A stretch of 64,000 nt of DNA. Origin: JAEXOD01 sp963663265. GTDB taxonomy: Bacteria > Bacteroidota > Ignavibacteria > Ignavibacteriales > Melioribacteraceae. The stretch is from contig CAXXXM010000002.1 of the NCBI GenBank assembly GCA_963663265.2, positions 62,001-126,000 on the forward strand, given 5' to 3'. Position numbers and translations under genes: made by a program. Within the stretch, counting starts at the first letter, position 1. The number at the start of each line of letters is the position of its first letter. This document shows positions 53,328 to 60,975 of this stretch, piece after piece. The notes beneath the pieces were generated by a model. That model saw nothing but the letters and a program-made list of their open reading frames with translations, made no database searches and was not told where the DNA came from.

Positions 53328-53879
53328 ATGAGAGAAAAAGTTTTAAAGATTTGGCCCGAAATTAATTGGATTAAAAACGAAGAACTTAAAGAAAAAGTTT
53401 TGAGTTGTTGGATTTATGCTATTGAAAATAGTGTGTTAACTCCTGAAGATTTAGAAGTTATTCCCTTTTCATTATTAATTAAAGATTGTAATGTTTCATT
53501 TATGAACCATAAAAGAACCTGCGTTCAACTTGCTGTTGAAATGGCAAAAATAATGCAGACTAATTTTAGAGATGAAATTAAAATTGATATGGACATGCTT
53601 ATTGCAGGGGCAATATTAATTGATGTGGGTAAATTAATTGAATACGAAATAATTGATGGAAAACTTTCTACATCTAAAGCAGGAAAATTAGTCCGCCATC
53701 CTTTTAGCGGAATAGCAATTGCTGATAGATTTAATTTACCTCCTGAAGTTTTACATATGATTGGAACTCATTCAAAAGAAGGCGATTTGGGAAAACGTAC
53801 TGTTGAATCTATTATTATTCATCATGCGGATTTTGTAAGTTTTGACCCTTTTAGACCTGAAGTAACTATTAAGTTATAG
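53328..53879 (+). CDS. HD-domain-like protein with altered metal site
   Basis: 183 residues, HD fold. The usual metal motif (A-I-L-H-D-x-G-K) reads AGAILIDVGKLIEYE: the His is replaced by Ile98, while Asp99 is kept. Other expected histidines are present: His61 (NHKRTC), His124 (RHPFSG), His148 (GTHSKEG), and His165-His166 with Asp168 (HHADF). Phosphohydrolase activity may therefore be reduced or use a different site. The gene sits between the dehydrogenase and aconitase genes, 8 bases before aconitase, so it is co-transcribed with a TCA-cycle gene. The substrate is unknown. Confidence 0.88.
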   Translation: MREKVLKIWPEINWIKNEELKEKVLSCWIYAIENSVLTPEDLEVIPFSLLIKDCNVSFMNHKRTCVQLAVEMAKIMQTNFRDEIKIDMDMLIAGAILIDVGKLIEYEIIDGKLSTSKAGKLVRHPFSGIAIADRFNLPPEVLHMIGTHSKEGDLGKRTVESIIIHHADFVSFDPFRPEVTIKL

Positions 53880-53887
53880 GAGATTTT

Positions 53888-55864
53888 ATGTCACAAAATT
53901 TGATTGAAAAAATTGCTCAAAAATACGCTGTTGGATTAGATGATGGTCAATTTGTTCATAGTGGAGATTTTATTTCCATTAGACCTGCTCATATTATGAC
54001 ACATGATAATACCGGTGCGGTAATTCCTAAATTTAAAAGTATTGGTGCAAAAAAGCTGGCTAATCCTCGCCAAGTTGTTCATACATTAGATCATAACATT
54101 CAAGATAAAAGCGAAAAAAATTTAGAAAAATACAAAAAAATTGAAGAGTTTTCTAAAAACATGGGAGCAGACTTTTACCCAGCCGGACGAGGAATTGGTC
54201 ACCAGATTATGTGCGAAGAAGGTTATGCTTTCCCCGGTAAAATGGCAGTAGCTTCCGATAGCCATTCTAATATGTATGGTGGGTTGGGCTGTTTGGGTAC
54301 TCCTATTGTAAGAACTGATGCCGCAGCTATTTGGGCAACCGGCAGAACTTGGTGGCAAATTCCACCAACTGCAAAAGTAAATTTAAATGGCTCTCTTAAA
54401 GAAGGTGTTTCAGGAAAAGATTTAATTATTGCCCTTTGTGGTTATTTTAACAACGACGAAGTATTAAATTATGGAATTGAGTTTTCTGGTGATGGCGTAA
54501 AAAATCTTTCTATTGAGCAACGATTAACTATTGCAAATATGACTACTGAATGGGGAGCTTTAGTTGGATTATTCCCTATTGATGAAGTTACTATTAATTG
54601 GTTAAAAAATAGAAAAGTTGTTATTGAAAAAAGAGGACTTGCAGGTGTTAACTCCGATGTTGATGGAAATGGAGTACACCCAAGAATAAATGATAAAACA
54701 ATATTAGAGTTAGAAAATAATTTAGAATTTTTTAAAAGCGATGTTGATGCTTATTATTCAAAAGTAATTGATATTGATTTATCATCCATTCAACCTTATG
54801 TTTCGGGACCTAATACTGTAAAAAAGATGTCTAAAGTTTCTGTTATTGAAAAAGAAAGAATTAAAATTCATAAAGCATATTTAGTATCTTGCGTTAACAG
54901 CAGAGTTGATGACATTGCCGAAGCTGCAAAAGTATTAAGTGGAAAAAAAATAAACAATGATGTGAAATTTTATGTTTCGGCTGCGTCTAATGAAGTACAA
55001 GCAGAATCTGAAAAACGTGGTGATTGGCAAATATTGTTAGATGCAGGTGCAATTCAATTACCTCCGGGCTGCGGACCTTGTATAGGGTTAGGAACTGGAT
55101 TACTTGAAGCCGGAGAAGTTGGAATTTCTGCAACCAACCGTAACTTTAAAGGACGAATGGGCGACCCAACTGCTCTTGCTTATTTAGCCTCCCCTGCTGT
55201 TGTTGCTGCAAGTGCATTAAACGGATATATTTCGGCTCCAACCGATTTTTCCGATATTGCTATTAAAGCAAAAATTGAAGAAGTAAAAGTTTCGGCCGCA
55301 AAAAGTGAAAAAGTAAAAATTGTTGATGGATTTCCTGAATTTGTTGAAGGCAACTTAATTTATTGTTATCAAGATAATTTAAATACCGATGGAATTTATC
55401 CGGGCAAATATACTTACAACGACGATTTTACTCCGGCAGAACAAGCAAGCGTTGTAATGGAAAACTACGATCCGGAATTTAGAAATATTGTAAATAAAGG
55501 AGATATTTTAGTTGGTGGTTATAACTTTGGTACAGGCAGCTCACGCGAACAAGCCGCAACCGCACTAAAGTATAAAGGAATTCCTTTAGTTATTGCTGGG
55601 TCGTTAAGCGAAACCTATAAACGCAATGCCCTTAACAATGGATTTTTGGTTTTAGAAGTCCCTGAACTGGTTAACGATCTAAAAACCATTTATGGAAATG
55701 ATAAACTGACAATAAAATCAGAAAATAAAATAAATGTTAATTTTAAAGATTCTACAATTTCTTTTAATAACAAATTGTATTATATTAGTCCCGTAGGCAA
55801 GGCCGCCCAGGAATTAGTAGTTTCGGGTGGTTTGGAAGAATGGGTTAAAAAGAATTTGGAATAA
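53888..55864 (+). CDS. Aconitate hydratase, Aquifex-type
   Basis: 658 residues; interconverts citrate and isocitrate in the cytosol with a [4Fe-4S] cluster. The cluster ligands are Cys335 (LVSCVNSR), Cys395 and Cys398 (GCGPC). SDSHSNMYGGLGCLG and the swivel-domain loop GTGSSREQAATA are clear. The length and the LeuC-LeuD-like fused arrangement match the short aconitase type first described in Aquifex rather than AcnA (about 890) or AcnB (about 860). Together with the upstream dehydrogenase it covers citrate to 2-oxoglutarate. Homoaconitase is less likely, as no lysine-pathway neighbour is seen. The ribosome binding site is AGGAG. Confidence 0.92.
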   Translation: MSQNLIEKIAQKYAVGLDDGQFVHSGDFISIRPAHIMTHDNTGAVIPKFKSIGAKKLANPRQVVHTLDHNIQDKSEKNLEKYKKIEEFSKNMGADFYPAGRGIGHQIMCEEGYAFPGKMAVASDSHSNMYGGLGCLGTPIVRTDAAAIWATGRTWWQIPPTAKVNLNGSLKEGVSGKDLIIALCGYFNNDEVLNYGIEFSGDGVKNLSIEQRLTIANMTTEWGALVGLFPIDEVTINWLKNRKVVIEKRGLAGVNSDVDGNGVHPRINDKTILELENNLEFFKSDVDAYYSKVIDIDLSSIQPYVSGPNTVKKMSKVSVIEKERIKIHKAYLVSCVNSRVDDIAEAAKVLSGKKINNDVKFYVSAASNEVQAESEKRGDWQILLDAGAIQLPPGCGPCIGLGTGLLEAGEVGISATNRNFKGRMGDPTALAYLASPAVVAASALNGYISAPTDFSDIAIKAKIEEVKVSAAKSEKVKIVDGFPEFVEGNLIYCYQDNLNTDGIYPGKYTYNDDFTPAEQASVVMENYDPEFRNIVNKGDILVGGYNFGTGSSREQAATALKYKGIPLVIAGSLSETYKRNALNNGFLVLEVPELVNDLKTIYGNDKLTIKSENKINVNFKDSTISFNNKLYYISPVGKAAQELVVSGGLEEWVKKNLE

Positions 55865-55911
55865 ATGCATCATTAAGGTGCTAACATAAACAAATAGATA
55901 AGAGGTGGAAG

Positions 55912-56355
55912 ATGATATTCAGACATGAATTTACGACACCGCGCAACCTCTACGAAAAACTTGTTAGAGATTATGAACATCTCGACATGGTTGTTAGTGG
56001 AGATACTTTTTTTAATTTTGTTAGTACTGCTTGTTATTTGCACGAGTGGCTTAAAAATGCCCCTCAAAGTGAAGTTCTTACTCGTTTTGTCAGCAGAGTT
56101 TCACGCGATTCAAACTTTAAGCTTTGTAAAGATATTTTAGCTTTTAAAGTAACATTTACTGTTATTATTGAAGCTCCGGAAATTCCTGAGGATACTGACT
56201 TTGAACATATCAGAACTCCGGAATCGTATGACTTAGCTGCTTATCAAAACGATACCAAGAAATTTTTAATTATCGTTGGAGCTGAACAAATTGATGTATT
56301 TAAGTTTAAGGAAGAAGTTATCAATCTTTTTAACCTTTATTTTAAGGTTAAATAA
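55912..56355 (+). CDS. Uncharacterised 147-residue cytosolic protein
   Basis: 147 residues with no signal peptide or membrane segment. The N-terminal half carries EFTTPRNLYEKLVRDYEHLDMV and then DTFFNFVSTACYLHEWLKNAPQ. This FNFV-S-A-x2-L-x-EW pattern occurs in a group of small uncharacterised bacterial proteins often found in accessory DNA. The C-terminal half is beta-rich. I cannot give a function. A strong AGAGGTGG ribosome binding site precedes the ATG. It lies 47 bases after aconitase and ends at a terminator, just before repeat region C. Confidence 0.75.
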   Translation: MIFRHEFTTPRNLYEKLVRDYEHLDMVVSGDTFFNFVSTACYLHEWLKNAPQSEVLTRFVSRVSRDSNFKLCKDILAFKVTFTVIIEAPEIPEDTDFEHIRTPESYDLAAYQNDTKKFLIIVGAEQIDVFKFKEEVINLFNLYFKVK

Positions 56356-56396
56356 TATTTAATTGCATGTAATTATTGTTTGTGGAAATATTTTTT

Positions 56397-56430
56397 AACG
56401 GTCATGATTTTCTATGACCGTTTTTTTTTA
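56397..56430 (+). terminator. Rho-independent terminator before repeat region C
   Basis: A perfect 9-bp stem AACGGTCAT (56397-56405)/ATGACCGTT (56414-56422), loop of 8, then nine T. Confidence 0.92.
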
Positions 56431-56457
56431 TGTTCTTGCTACTTGATGAATTGGTAA

Positions 56458-56487
56458 AAAGTGACGAGTAACAAGTAACGCGTGACG
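56458..56487. repeat. GTGAC-type short repeats
   Basis: Units AGTGACGAGTAAC, AAGTAACG and GTGACG, related to those at 6902-6950. Confidence 0.6.
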
Positions 56488-56545
56488 AAAACCAGTAGCT
56501 TGATGATTGGTGAATTGTAAATGGTAATTGGGAATTGGCAACCAA

Positions 56546-56591
56546 CTGTCTGAACAGGGATTTGGGGGGATTTTATTGATTTTTGGGATTA
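56546..56591. repeat. GGATTT/GGATTA direct-repeat module, copy 3
   Basis: Contains CTGTCTGAACAGGGATTTGG and ends TTTTTGGGATTA. Confidence 0.7.
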
Positions 56592-56667
56592 TAAAATAAT
56601 AAAAATCGTTTTACATTTATTTTATTAATAAAAATCATTAACAATTGCAGTTAAATTATATTGGTAG

Positions 56668-56744
56668 TTAACCGGGAACCGGTGACATTATTGTAGCAAA
56701 TCGAACCCCCACAAAACAAAAAACCGGGAACCGGTGACATTATT
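56668..56744. repeat. Two direct copies of the CCGGGAACCGGTGACATT repeat (left side)
   Basis: Copies at 56670-56698 and 56722-56744, each starting AACCGGGAACCGGTGACATT. Each contains a small hairpin (ACCGG/CCGGT, loop GAA). Inverted copies lie at 57766-57788 and 57812-57840. Confidence 0.85.
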
Positions 56745-56779
56745 TTCCGATTTCCATACATTTATTGATTCGTGATTGA

Positions 56780-56826
56780 TTGTCTGAACTAGGATTTTGA
56801 GGGATTAAACAGATTTTGGGGATTAA
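56780..56826. repeat. GGATTT/GGATTA direct-repeat module, copy 4
   Basis: Contains TTGTCTGAACTAGGATTTTG and ends ATTTTGGGGATTAA. Confidence 0.7.
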
Positions 56827-56873
56827 GGATTAATCACTTATAAAAACAGAAGAGCTAATATTTAGATAAATAA

Positions 56874-57204
56874 GAGGCTGTATCAAAAGTCCATTATTTC
56901 TGAGTTTATATAACACACTCACCTTGACTTGGCAAACGCCGCCAAGTAACCGATTCCCCGCTCTCGCATGTGAAAGAGGGGCAATATCCAATCTGGGATA
57001 ATTCGCTTACAAGCACAATATTTGCAACACATTATCTTAACACCTTATATTGTATGCTGATACGCCTTAACATTCCCCTTCTATTTTTAAGAGAAGGGGT
57101 TGGGGGATGAGTTTGTCAACATGCAAACGTGAGCATTATTAACAAATCGCATTATTCATTATATACTTCATAATTAACTATCCTCATACTTTTGATACAG
57201 CCTC
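56874..57204. mobile_element. 331-bp MITE-like element with perfect 17-bp terminal inverted repeats
   Basis: The left end GAGGCTGTATCAAAAGT (56874-56890) is the exact reverse complement of the right end (57188-57204). GAGGCTGTxTCAAAAGT-type ends are typical of IS1182-like insertion sequences in Bacteroidetes. There is no transposase frame inside, so it is non-autonomous (a MITE or internally deleted IS). The inside holds hairpins such as CCCCTTCT/AGAAGGGG and a CCCC-CTCTC/GAAAGAGGGG pair. No clear target-site duplication is visible at the ends. Confidence 0.8.
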
Positions 57205-57242
57205 GGAATGTTAATAGTACCACAAAATAAAAAGCAATAAAA

Positions 57243-57357
57243 GCTGGCGGAGCCAGCGACATGTTCTTGGTGTTTGTTTAGCAAACTCATCCTCCGGCTC
57301 TGGCAAGCCCCCTCCTTCTCTTTTTTCAAAAAGAAGGAGTGACTACTGTTATAATAA
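57243..57357. repeat. Hairpin block with CTCATCCTCCGGCTC motif, copy 1
   Basis: 57243-57257 GCTGGC/GCCAGC, loop GGA. Then GTTTAGCAAACTCATCCTCC followed by GGCTC..AGCC and a stem CTCCTTCT (57312-57319)/AGAAGGAG (57332-57339). Similar blocks lie at about 57653-57720 and 58113-58190. Confidence 0.7.
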
Positions 57358-57413
57358 TTTGTTATTATAAATTTGGTTGCATTTTTGTGTACCCATTGAA
57401 CGCAAAAAGCAAA

Positions 57414-57484
57414 GCCATTACAACGTAATGGCACTGGTTGTAAAAAATGCAACCCAAAACAAATCCCACTCCAGAGTGAGTGGG
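57414..57484. repeat. Paired GCCATTAC and CCCACTC hairpins, copy 1 of region C
   Basis: 57414-57432 GCCATTAC/GTAATGGC, loop AAC, then CACTGGTTGTAAAAAA, then 57465-57484 CCCACTC/GAGTGGG. The same pair in the same order is found at 7106-7180, 57872-57944 and 58250-58322. Confidence 0.8.
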
Positions 57485-57659
57485 GCTATTTTGTCTGAAC
57501 GGGGATTTGGGGGGATTAAAATGATTTTTGGGATTAAACACCTTCCATGCCGTAATGATTGCGGAGCAATCACATGTCGTTAACCACTAAGCCCATACAT
57601 TCCCAACGACTTCGGATGAAGTCGAACATGAACGTACTGAAATTTGCGGTTGTTTAGCA
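57465..57659. repeat. 195-bp direct repeat, copy 1
   Basis: Identical base for base to 57925-58119 (offset 460). It includes the CCCACTC hairpin, module copy 5 (57488-57538), a GATTGC/GCAATC hairpin (loop GGA, 57557-57571) and a CGACTTC/GAAGTCG hairpin (57607-57624). Similarity continues past the end with a few mismatches. Confidence 0.92.
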
Positions 57660-57765
57660 AACTCATCCTCCGGCTCTGGCGAGCCCCCTCCTTCTCTTAA
57701 AAAAGAAGGAGTGACGACTGTAATAATGATACGTAATTACAAATTTGGTTGAATAAATTTGCCCC

Positions 57766-57842
57766 CATTATTTCACCGGTGCCCGGTTCTTGTATGTTTG
57801 TTTTCTGTGAATGCTACAAAAATGTCACCGGTTCCCGGTTAA
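57766..57842. repeat. Two inverted copies of the CCGGGAACCGGTGACATT repeat (right side)
   Basis: 57812-57840 matches the complement of 56670-56698 at 28 of 29 positions, and two flanking bases also pair. 57766-57788 is a more diverged inverted copy. With the left pair they bracket about 1175 bp that includes the MITE. Confidence 0.85.
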
Positions 57843-57924
57843 AAACCTAGAACTTGTGATTGGATTAAAAAGCCATTACATCGTAATGGCTCTGGTTGTA
57901 AAAAAACACATCCCCAAACAAATC

Positions 57925-58119
57925 CCCACTCCAGAGTGAGTGGGGCTATTTTGTCTGAACGGGGATTTGGGGGGATTAAAATGATTTTTGGGATTAAACA
58001 CCTTCCATGCCGTAATGATTGCGGAGCAATCACATGTCGTTAACCACTAAGCCCATACATTCCCAACGACTTCGGATGAAGTCGAACATGAACGTACTGA
58101 AATTTGCGGTTGTTTAGCA
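57925..58119. repeat. 195-bp direct repeat, copy 2
   Basis: Identical to 57465-57659. Preceded by a GCCATTAC/GTAATGGC hairpin (57872-57890, loop ATC) and followed by a CTCATCCTCCGGCTC block to about 58190. Confidence 0.92.
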
Positions 58120-58200
58120 GACTCATCCTCCGGCTCTAGCGAGCCCTCTCCTTCTCTTTTTTCAAAAATAAGGAGTGACTACTGTTGAGGAATGTTGTAA

Positions 58201-58325
58201 TTATAAATTTGGTTGCATTTTTGTGTACCCATCGCACGCTAAAAGCAAAGCCATTACATCGTAATGGCTCTGGTTGTAAAAAAACACATCCCCAAACAAA
58301 TCCCCACTCCAGAGTGAGTGGGGCT
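58201..58325. repeat. Third partial copy of the repeat block
   Basis: Starts TTATAAATTTGGTTGCATTT as at 57365, then GCCATTAC/GTAATGGC (58250-58268), then CCCACTC/GAGTGGG (58303-58322). It stops 50 bases before the nuclease gene. Confidence 0.75.
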
Positions 58326-58376
58326 AATTCAGTGATTAAACTTACTTTTGAAATTGTAATATAAACTTTAGATTAT

Positions 58377-60176
58377 TTACACTTGTTCATTAATTAACTT
58401 TTTTGCTTCCTTAATATCAATTCTTGCATGATAACCATGTTTTTCAAGCAAAAATAACAAATTTGCTCCATTTAACAATGTTATTGGTTTTCCTTTTGCA
58501 AAATCATACGCATCTGAACCATAATCAGCAGTAGTAACTAAAATTCCTTTTGTAGCACCTTCATTCATCAATGTACCATATAAATCACGAACAGCCGATA
58601 CTCCAACCGTATTTGTGTATCTTTTTGCTTGAATAACAATTTTACCTCCTCGAATAGGATCAGGATCAAATGCAACAGCATCTACACCTCCATCCCGACT
58701 CGCTTGAGTAATCTTAACCTCCCCACCAGATGATTTAAATTCCTTTTCAAAAATTTCTCTTATTAAGTGTTCAAAATCTTCCCAATTCATCGAGGCTAAA
58801 TTCTGGGAGTTGTCTACATTATCTAAAACTTCATTATTTGTTATAAATCTTTTATCTTCTTTACTAATGTTTATTAACGGTTGAATAGGTGTTAAATTAC
58901 ACAATTTACTTGCTGCGACCCCTTTTAAATTCTTAAAACATACCTTAGGATCAACATTTCTTAAGTCAATTTCTAAAAATTCCTTCTTATTAGTTTGGAT
59001 AGATAATATGCAATTATTCTCTTCTTTACCTGTTGCTTTATTAATTGCTCTTACCCAACCATTAAATACAACCATATTTATAGCAGAAATAGTATCAGCT
59101 TCATATATTTCACGAATAGATCTTAAAGCAATTTGATATAATACAACATCATATATTTTACTAATTTGTATCTCAGATAAGAAAGTTTCTTTAAAGTCAT
59201 CCTTTAGTGCAAAATATTTTACTTCTTTTATTTTTGGTAACATTTCAATTTGAGGTAATTGGTACTCAATAATTAATAAACCGTTCGATGGATTATATTC
59301 TAAAAATAGTTCCTTACAAAAATCAAATGGATATTCCGAATTAATTAATACTAACTCACAATAACTAATAATGGCTTCAGAATTCCCGTTATAATAATCA
59401 TTCTTAAATTTTTGAATAGAGAATCTATGAGCTTCTTGTTTACACTTATAGTCACTCAAACGTTGCTTATAACTTTCCATATCATCATGAAACTTAGCCA
59501 AAATCAGACTCTCTTCTTTTTTTACAACGCTCAATTCTTCTTCATATTTTGTAAGATTTGACTGGTTCTGATCATCAATAAGTGTATTATTAGATTCCCA
59601 TTGATGAAGATCATCTAAGTATAATTGTTCCGCCTTGTTTACTTTTTTCCCCTTTAGGAAAGGAAATATTTTATCGAAAAATGATTCATTAATTTTATAT
59701 TCAATGTCATCTTTCATTGGTTTCCTTAAATACGGAATTATATCTGGTCTAATTGGATATACTAATATTTTTAATTGACTATCAAGAGAACTTTCTGGAT
59801 TTATTTCTGGAAATTCAGCTAAATTAGCCATTAAGTCCCAATCAATTTGATAATCTATAAATTTAGATTTTTTTAATAACTTTTCTAAGTTGTCAATTTT
59901 GCTTTTAGCATATATTGTTTTTTCATTAGCAATCAAACATTGTTCTTCTTTCCAAGTATAATTCGACAACCCATATTGCATTTTATTCCATTGACAAACC
60001 CAATTATTAACAACATTTTGTGTTTTCGATTCAAGTGCTTTAATACTTAAAGCATATAGTTTTTTACGCTCATTTAACCCATGATGAAATATATCTACCG
60101 AATAACCTAAAAATCTCTCATATGAATTATACTCAATAATAGCATCATTAATCACCAATAAATCATCATTCATCAT
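58377..60176 (-). CDS. Mrr-type restriction endonuclease (PD-(D/E)XK) with long N-terminal region
   Basis: 599 residues. About 1-440 is helical, including a charged coiled coil (about 190-270, rich in Lys and Glu); I do not recognise it. About 455-595 is the Mrr catalytic domain: MNWEDFEHLIREIFEKEF, then DGGVDAVAFDPDPIRGG, KIVIQAKRYTNTVGVSAVRDLYG and KGILVTTADYGSDAYDFA. The metal site is Asp in DGGVD with Gln and Lys of QAK. Mrr nucleases cut modified or foreign DNA, so a defence role is likely; the N-terminal part may recognise DNA or a partner. No methyltransferase gene is nearby, consistent with a type IV system. The start is ATG 60176 or the next codon, with AGAGGGA immediately upstream. 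It lies between repeat region C and coaE, 33 bases from the latter. Confidence 0.88.
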   Translation of the reverse strand: MMNDDLLVINDAIIEYNSYERFLGYSVDIFHHGLNERKKLYALSIKALESKTQNVVNNWVCQWNKMQYGLSNYTWKEEQCLIANEKTIYAKSKIDNLEKLLKKSKFIDYQIDWDLMANLAEFPEINPESSLDSQLKILVYPIRPDIIPYLRKPMKDDIEYKINESFFDKIFPFLKGKKVNKAEQLYLDDLHQWESNNTLIDDQNQSNLTKYEEELSVVKKEESLILAKFHDDMESYKQRLSDYKCKQEAHRFSIQKFKNDYYNGNSEAIISYCELVLINSEYPFDFCKELFLEYNPSNGLLIIEYQLPQIEMLPKIKEVKYFALKDDFKETFLSEIQISKIYDVVLYQIALRSIREIYEADTISAINMVVFNGWVRAINKATGKEENNCILSIQTNKKEFLEIDLRNVDPKVCFKNLKGVAASKLCNLTPIQPLINISKEDKRFITNNEVLDNVDNSQNLASMNWEDFEHLIREIFEKEFKSSGGEVKITQASRDGGVDAVAFDPDPIRGGKIVIQAKRYTNTVGVSAVRDLYGTLMNEGATKGILVTTADYGSDAYDFAKGKPITLLNGANLLFLLEKHGYHARIDIKEAKKLINEQV

Positions 60177-60209
60177 TCCCTCTGATTATTTTTATGGCAA
60201 ATTAATAAT

Positions 60210-60806
60210 TTACAAACTTTTAAGCAAATTAATTATAAAACCACATTTATTGGCAAAATCTTGTTCAGTTCCATTATTTTCTAATGTAAAATCAGCCCAG
60301 CCTTTTTTTTCATCATCAGTAAGTTGATTATCAATACGCTTTTTTATTTCTTCAGCAGTCAAACCACTACGTTCTGAAACCCGTTTAATTTTGTTTTCAT
60401 CAGTTGCAGTAATTAAAACAACATAATCAAACATTTCATCAATTTCGATTTCATAAATTAATGCAGATTCAACAAAAACTAAATCATCGGTTTTTAAGTG
60501 CTCATCCATCAATTTGTTTATTCTACTAAGCGTGGGAGGATGTAAAATACTGTTAATTTTTAATAATTGTTCAGGATTAGAAAATACCTGCTCCGCCAAA
60601 TACTTTTTATTGGGAGCATTGTCAATAAAGGAACTTGCTCCAAATACTTCAATTATTTCCTTTTTTACATTAGAATCATTAGCTAAAATGTCTTTTGAAA
60701 TTTCATCGGCTAAGATTACTTTGTAGCCCAAGTTTTTAGCAACCTCACAAAACTTACTTTTTCCGCTGCCAATTCCACCTGTTATTCCTATGCGTATTTT
60801 TTTCAT
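60210..60806 (-). CDS. coaE: Dephospho-CoA kinase
   Basis: 198 residues; phosphorylates the 3' hydroxyl of dephospho-CoA with ATP, the last step of CoA synthesis, in the cytosol. The P-loop is GITGGIGSGKS (7-17); ADEISKDI contains the catalytic Asp; LHPPTLSRI and FVESALIYE follow; TATDENKIKRVSERSGL is the lid. Length is normal. It is separated from rny by a terminator and followed by the Mrr nuclease gene on the same strand. Confidence 0.97.
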   Translation of the reverse strand: MKKIRIGITGGIGSGKSKFCEVAKNLGYKVILADEISKDILANDSNVKKEIIEVFGASSFIDNAPNKKYLAEQVFSNPEQLLKINSILHPPTLSRINKLMDEHLKTDDLVFVESALIYEIEIDEMFDYVVLITATDENKIKRVSERSGLTAEEIKKRIDNQLTDDEKKGWADFTLENNGTEQDFANKCGFIINLLKSL

Positions 60807-60930
60807 ATCTTAACCCTTTTTATAATTATAACACTTTAACTAAACGTTTTATATTATTAAATAATAACAAGTTATGCCATGTCATATAAATTGATTAATT
60901 AGAACTTTCAATTAACTTGTTATTTAAAAT

Positions 60931-60958
60931 AAAAAAAGGGTGATAAAAACCACCCTTT
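60931..60958 (-). terminator. Rho-independent terminator after rny
   Basis: AAAGGGTG (60935-60942) pairs with CACCCTTT (60951-60958), loop of 8; on the minus strand a T run follows. Confidence 0.9.
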
Positions 60959-60975
60959 AATTTATAATATATATA

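Larger units (their letters stand above)
56423..58376. other. Gene-free repeat region C
   Basis: Almost 2 kb without a supportable gene; the short reading frames are translations of repeats. It contains a MITE-like element, nested inverted CCGGGAACCGG repeats, four copies of the GGATTT/GGATTA module, three or four copies each of several hairpins, and a 195-bp identical duplication. Confidence 0.85.

Noticed and set aside
52088..55864. Lysine (homoaconitase/homoisocitrate) or leucine pathway genes
   Set aside because: No homocitrate synthase, leuA/leuB partners or other pathway genes adjoin; aconitase and isocitrate dehydrogenase give a simpler reading.
57174..58033. Short protein-coding genes in region C
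   Set aside because: The frames are translations of repeated hairpins (for example the PLRCNGF segment comes from the GCCATTAC hairpin), have no good ribosome binding sites and occur on both strands.
56423..58376. CRISPR array
   Set aside because: Repeats are of unequal length and spacing, contain internal palindromes of several families, and no cas gene is present.
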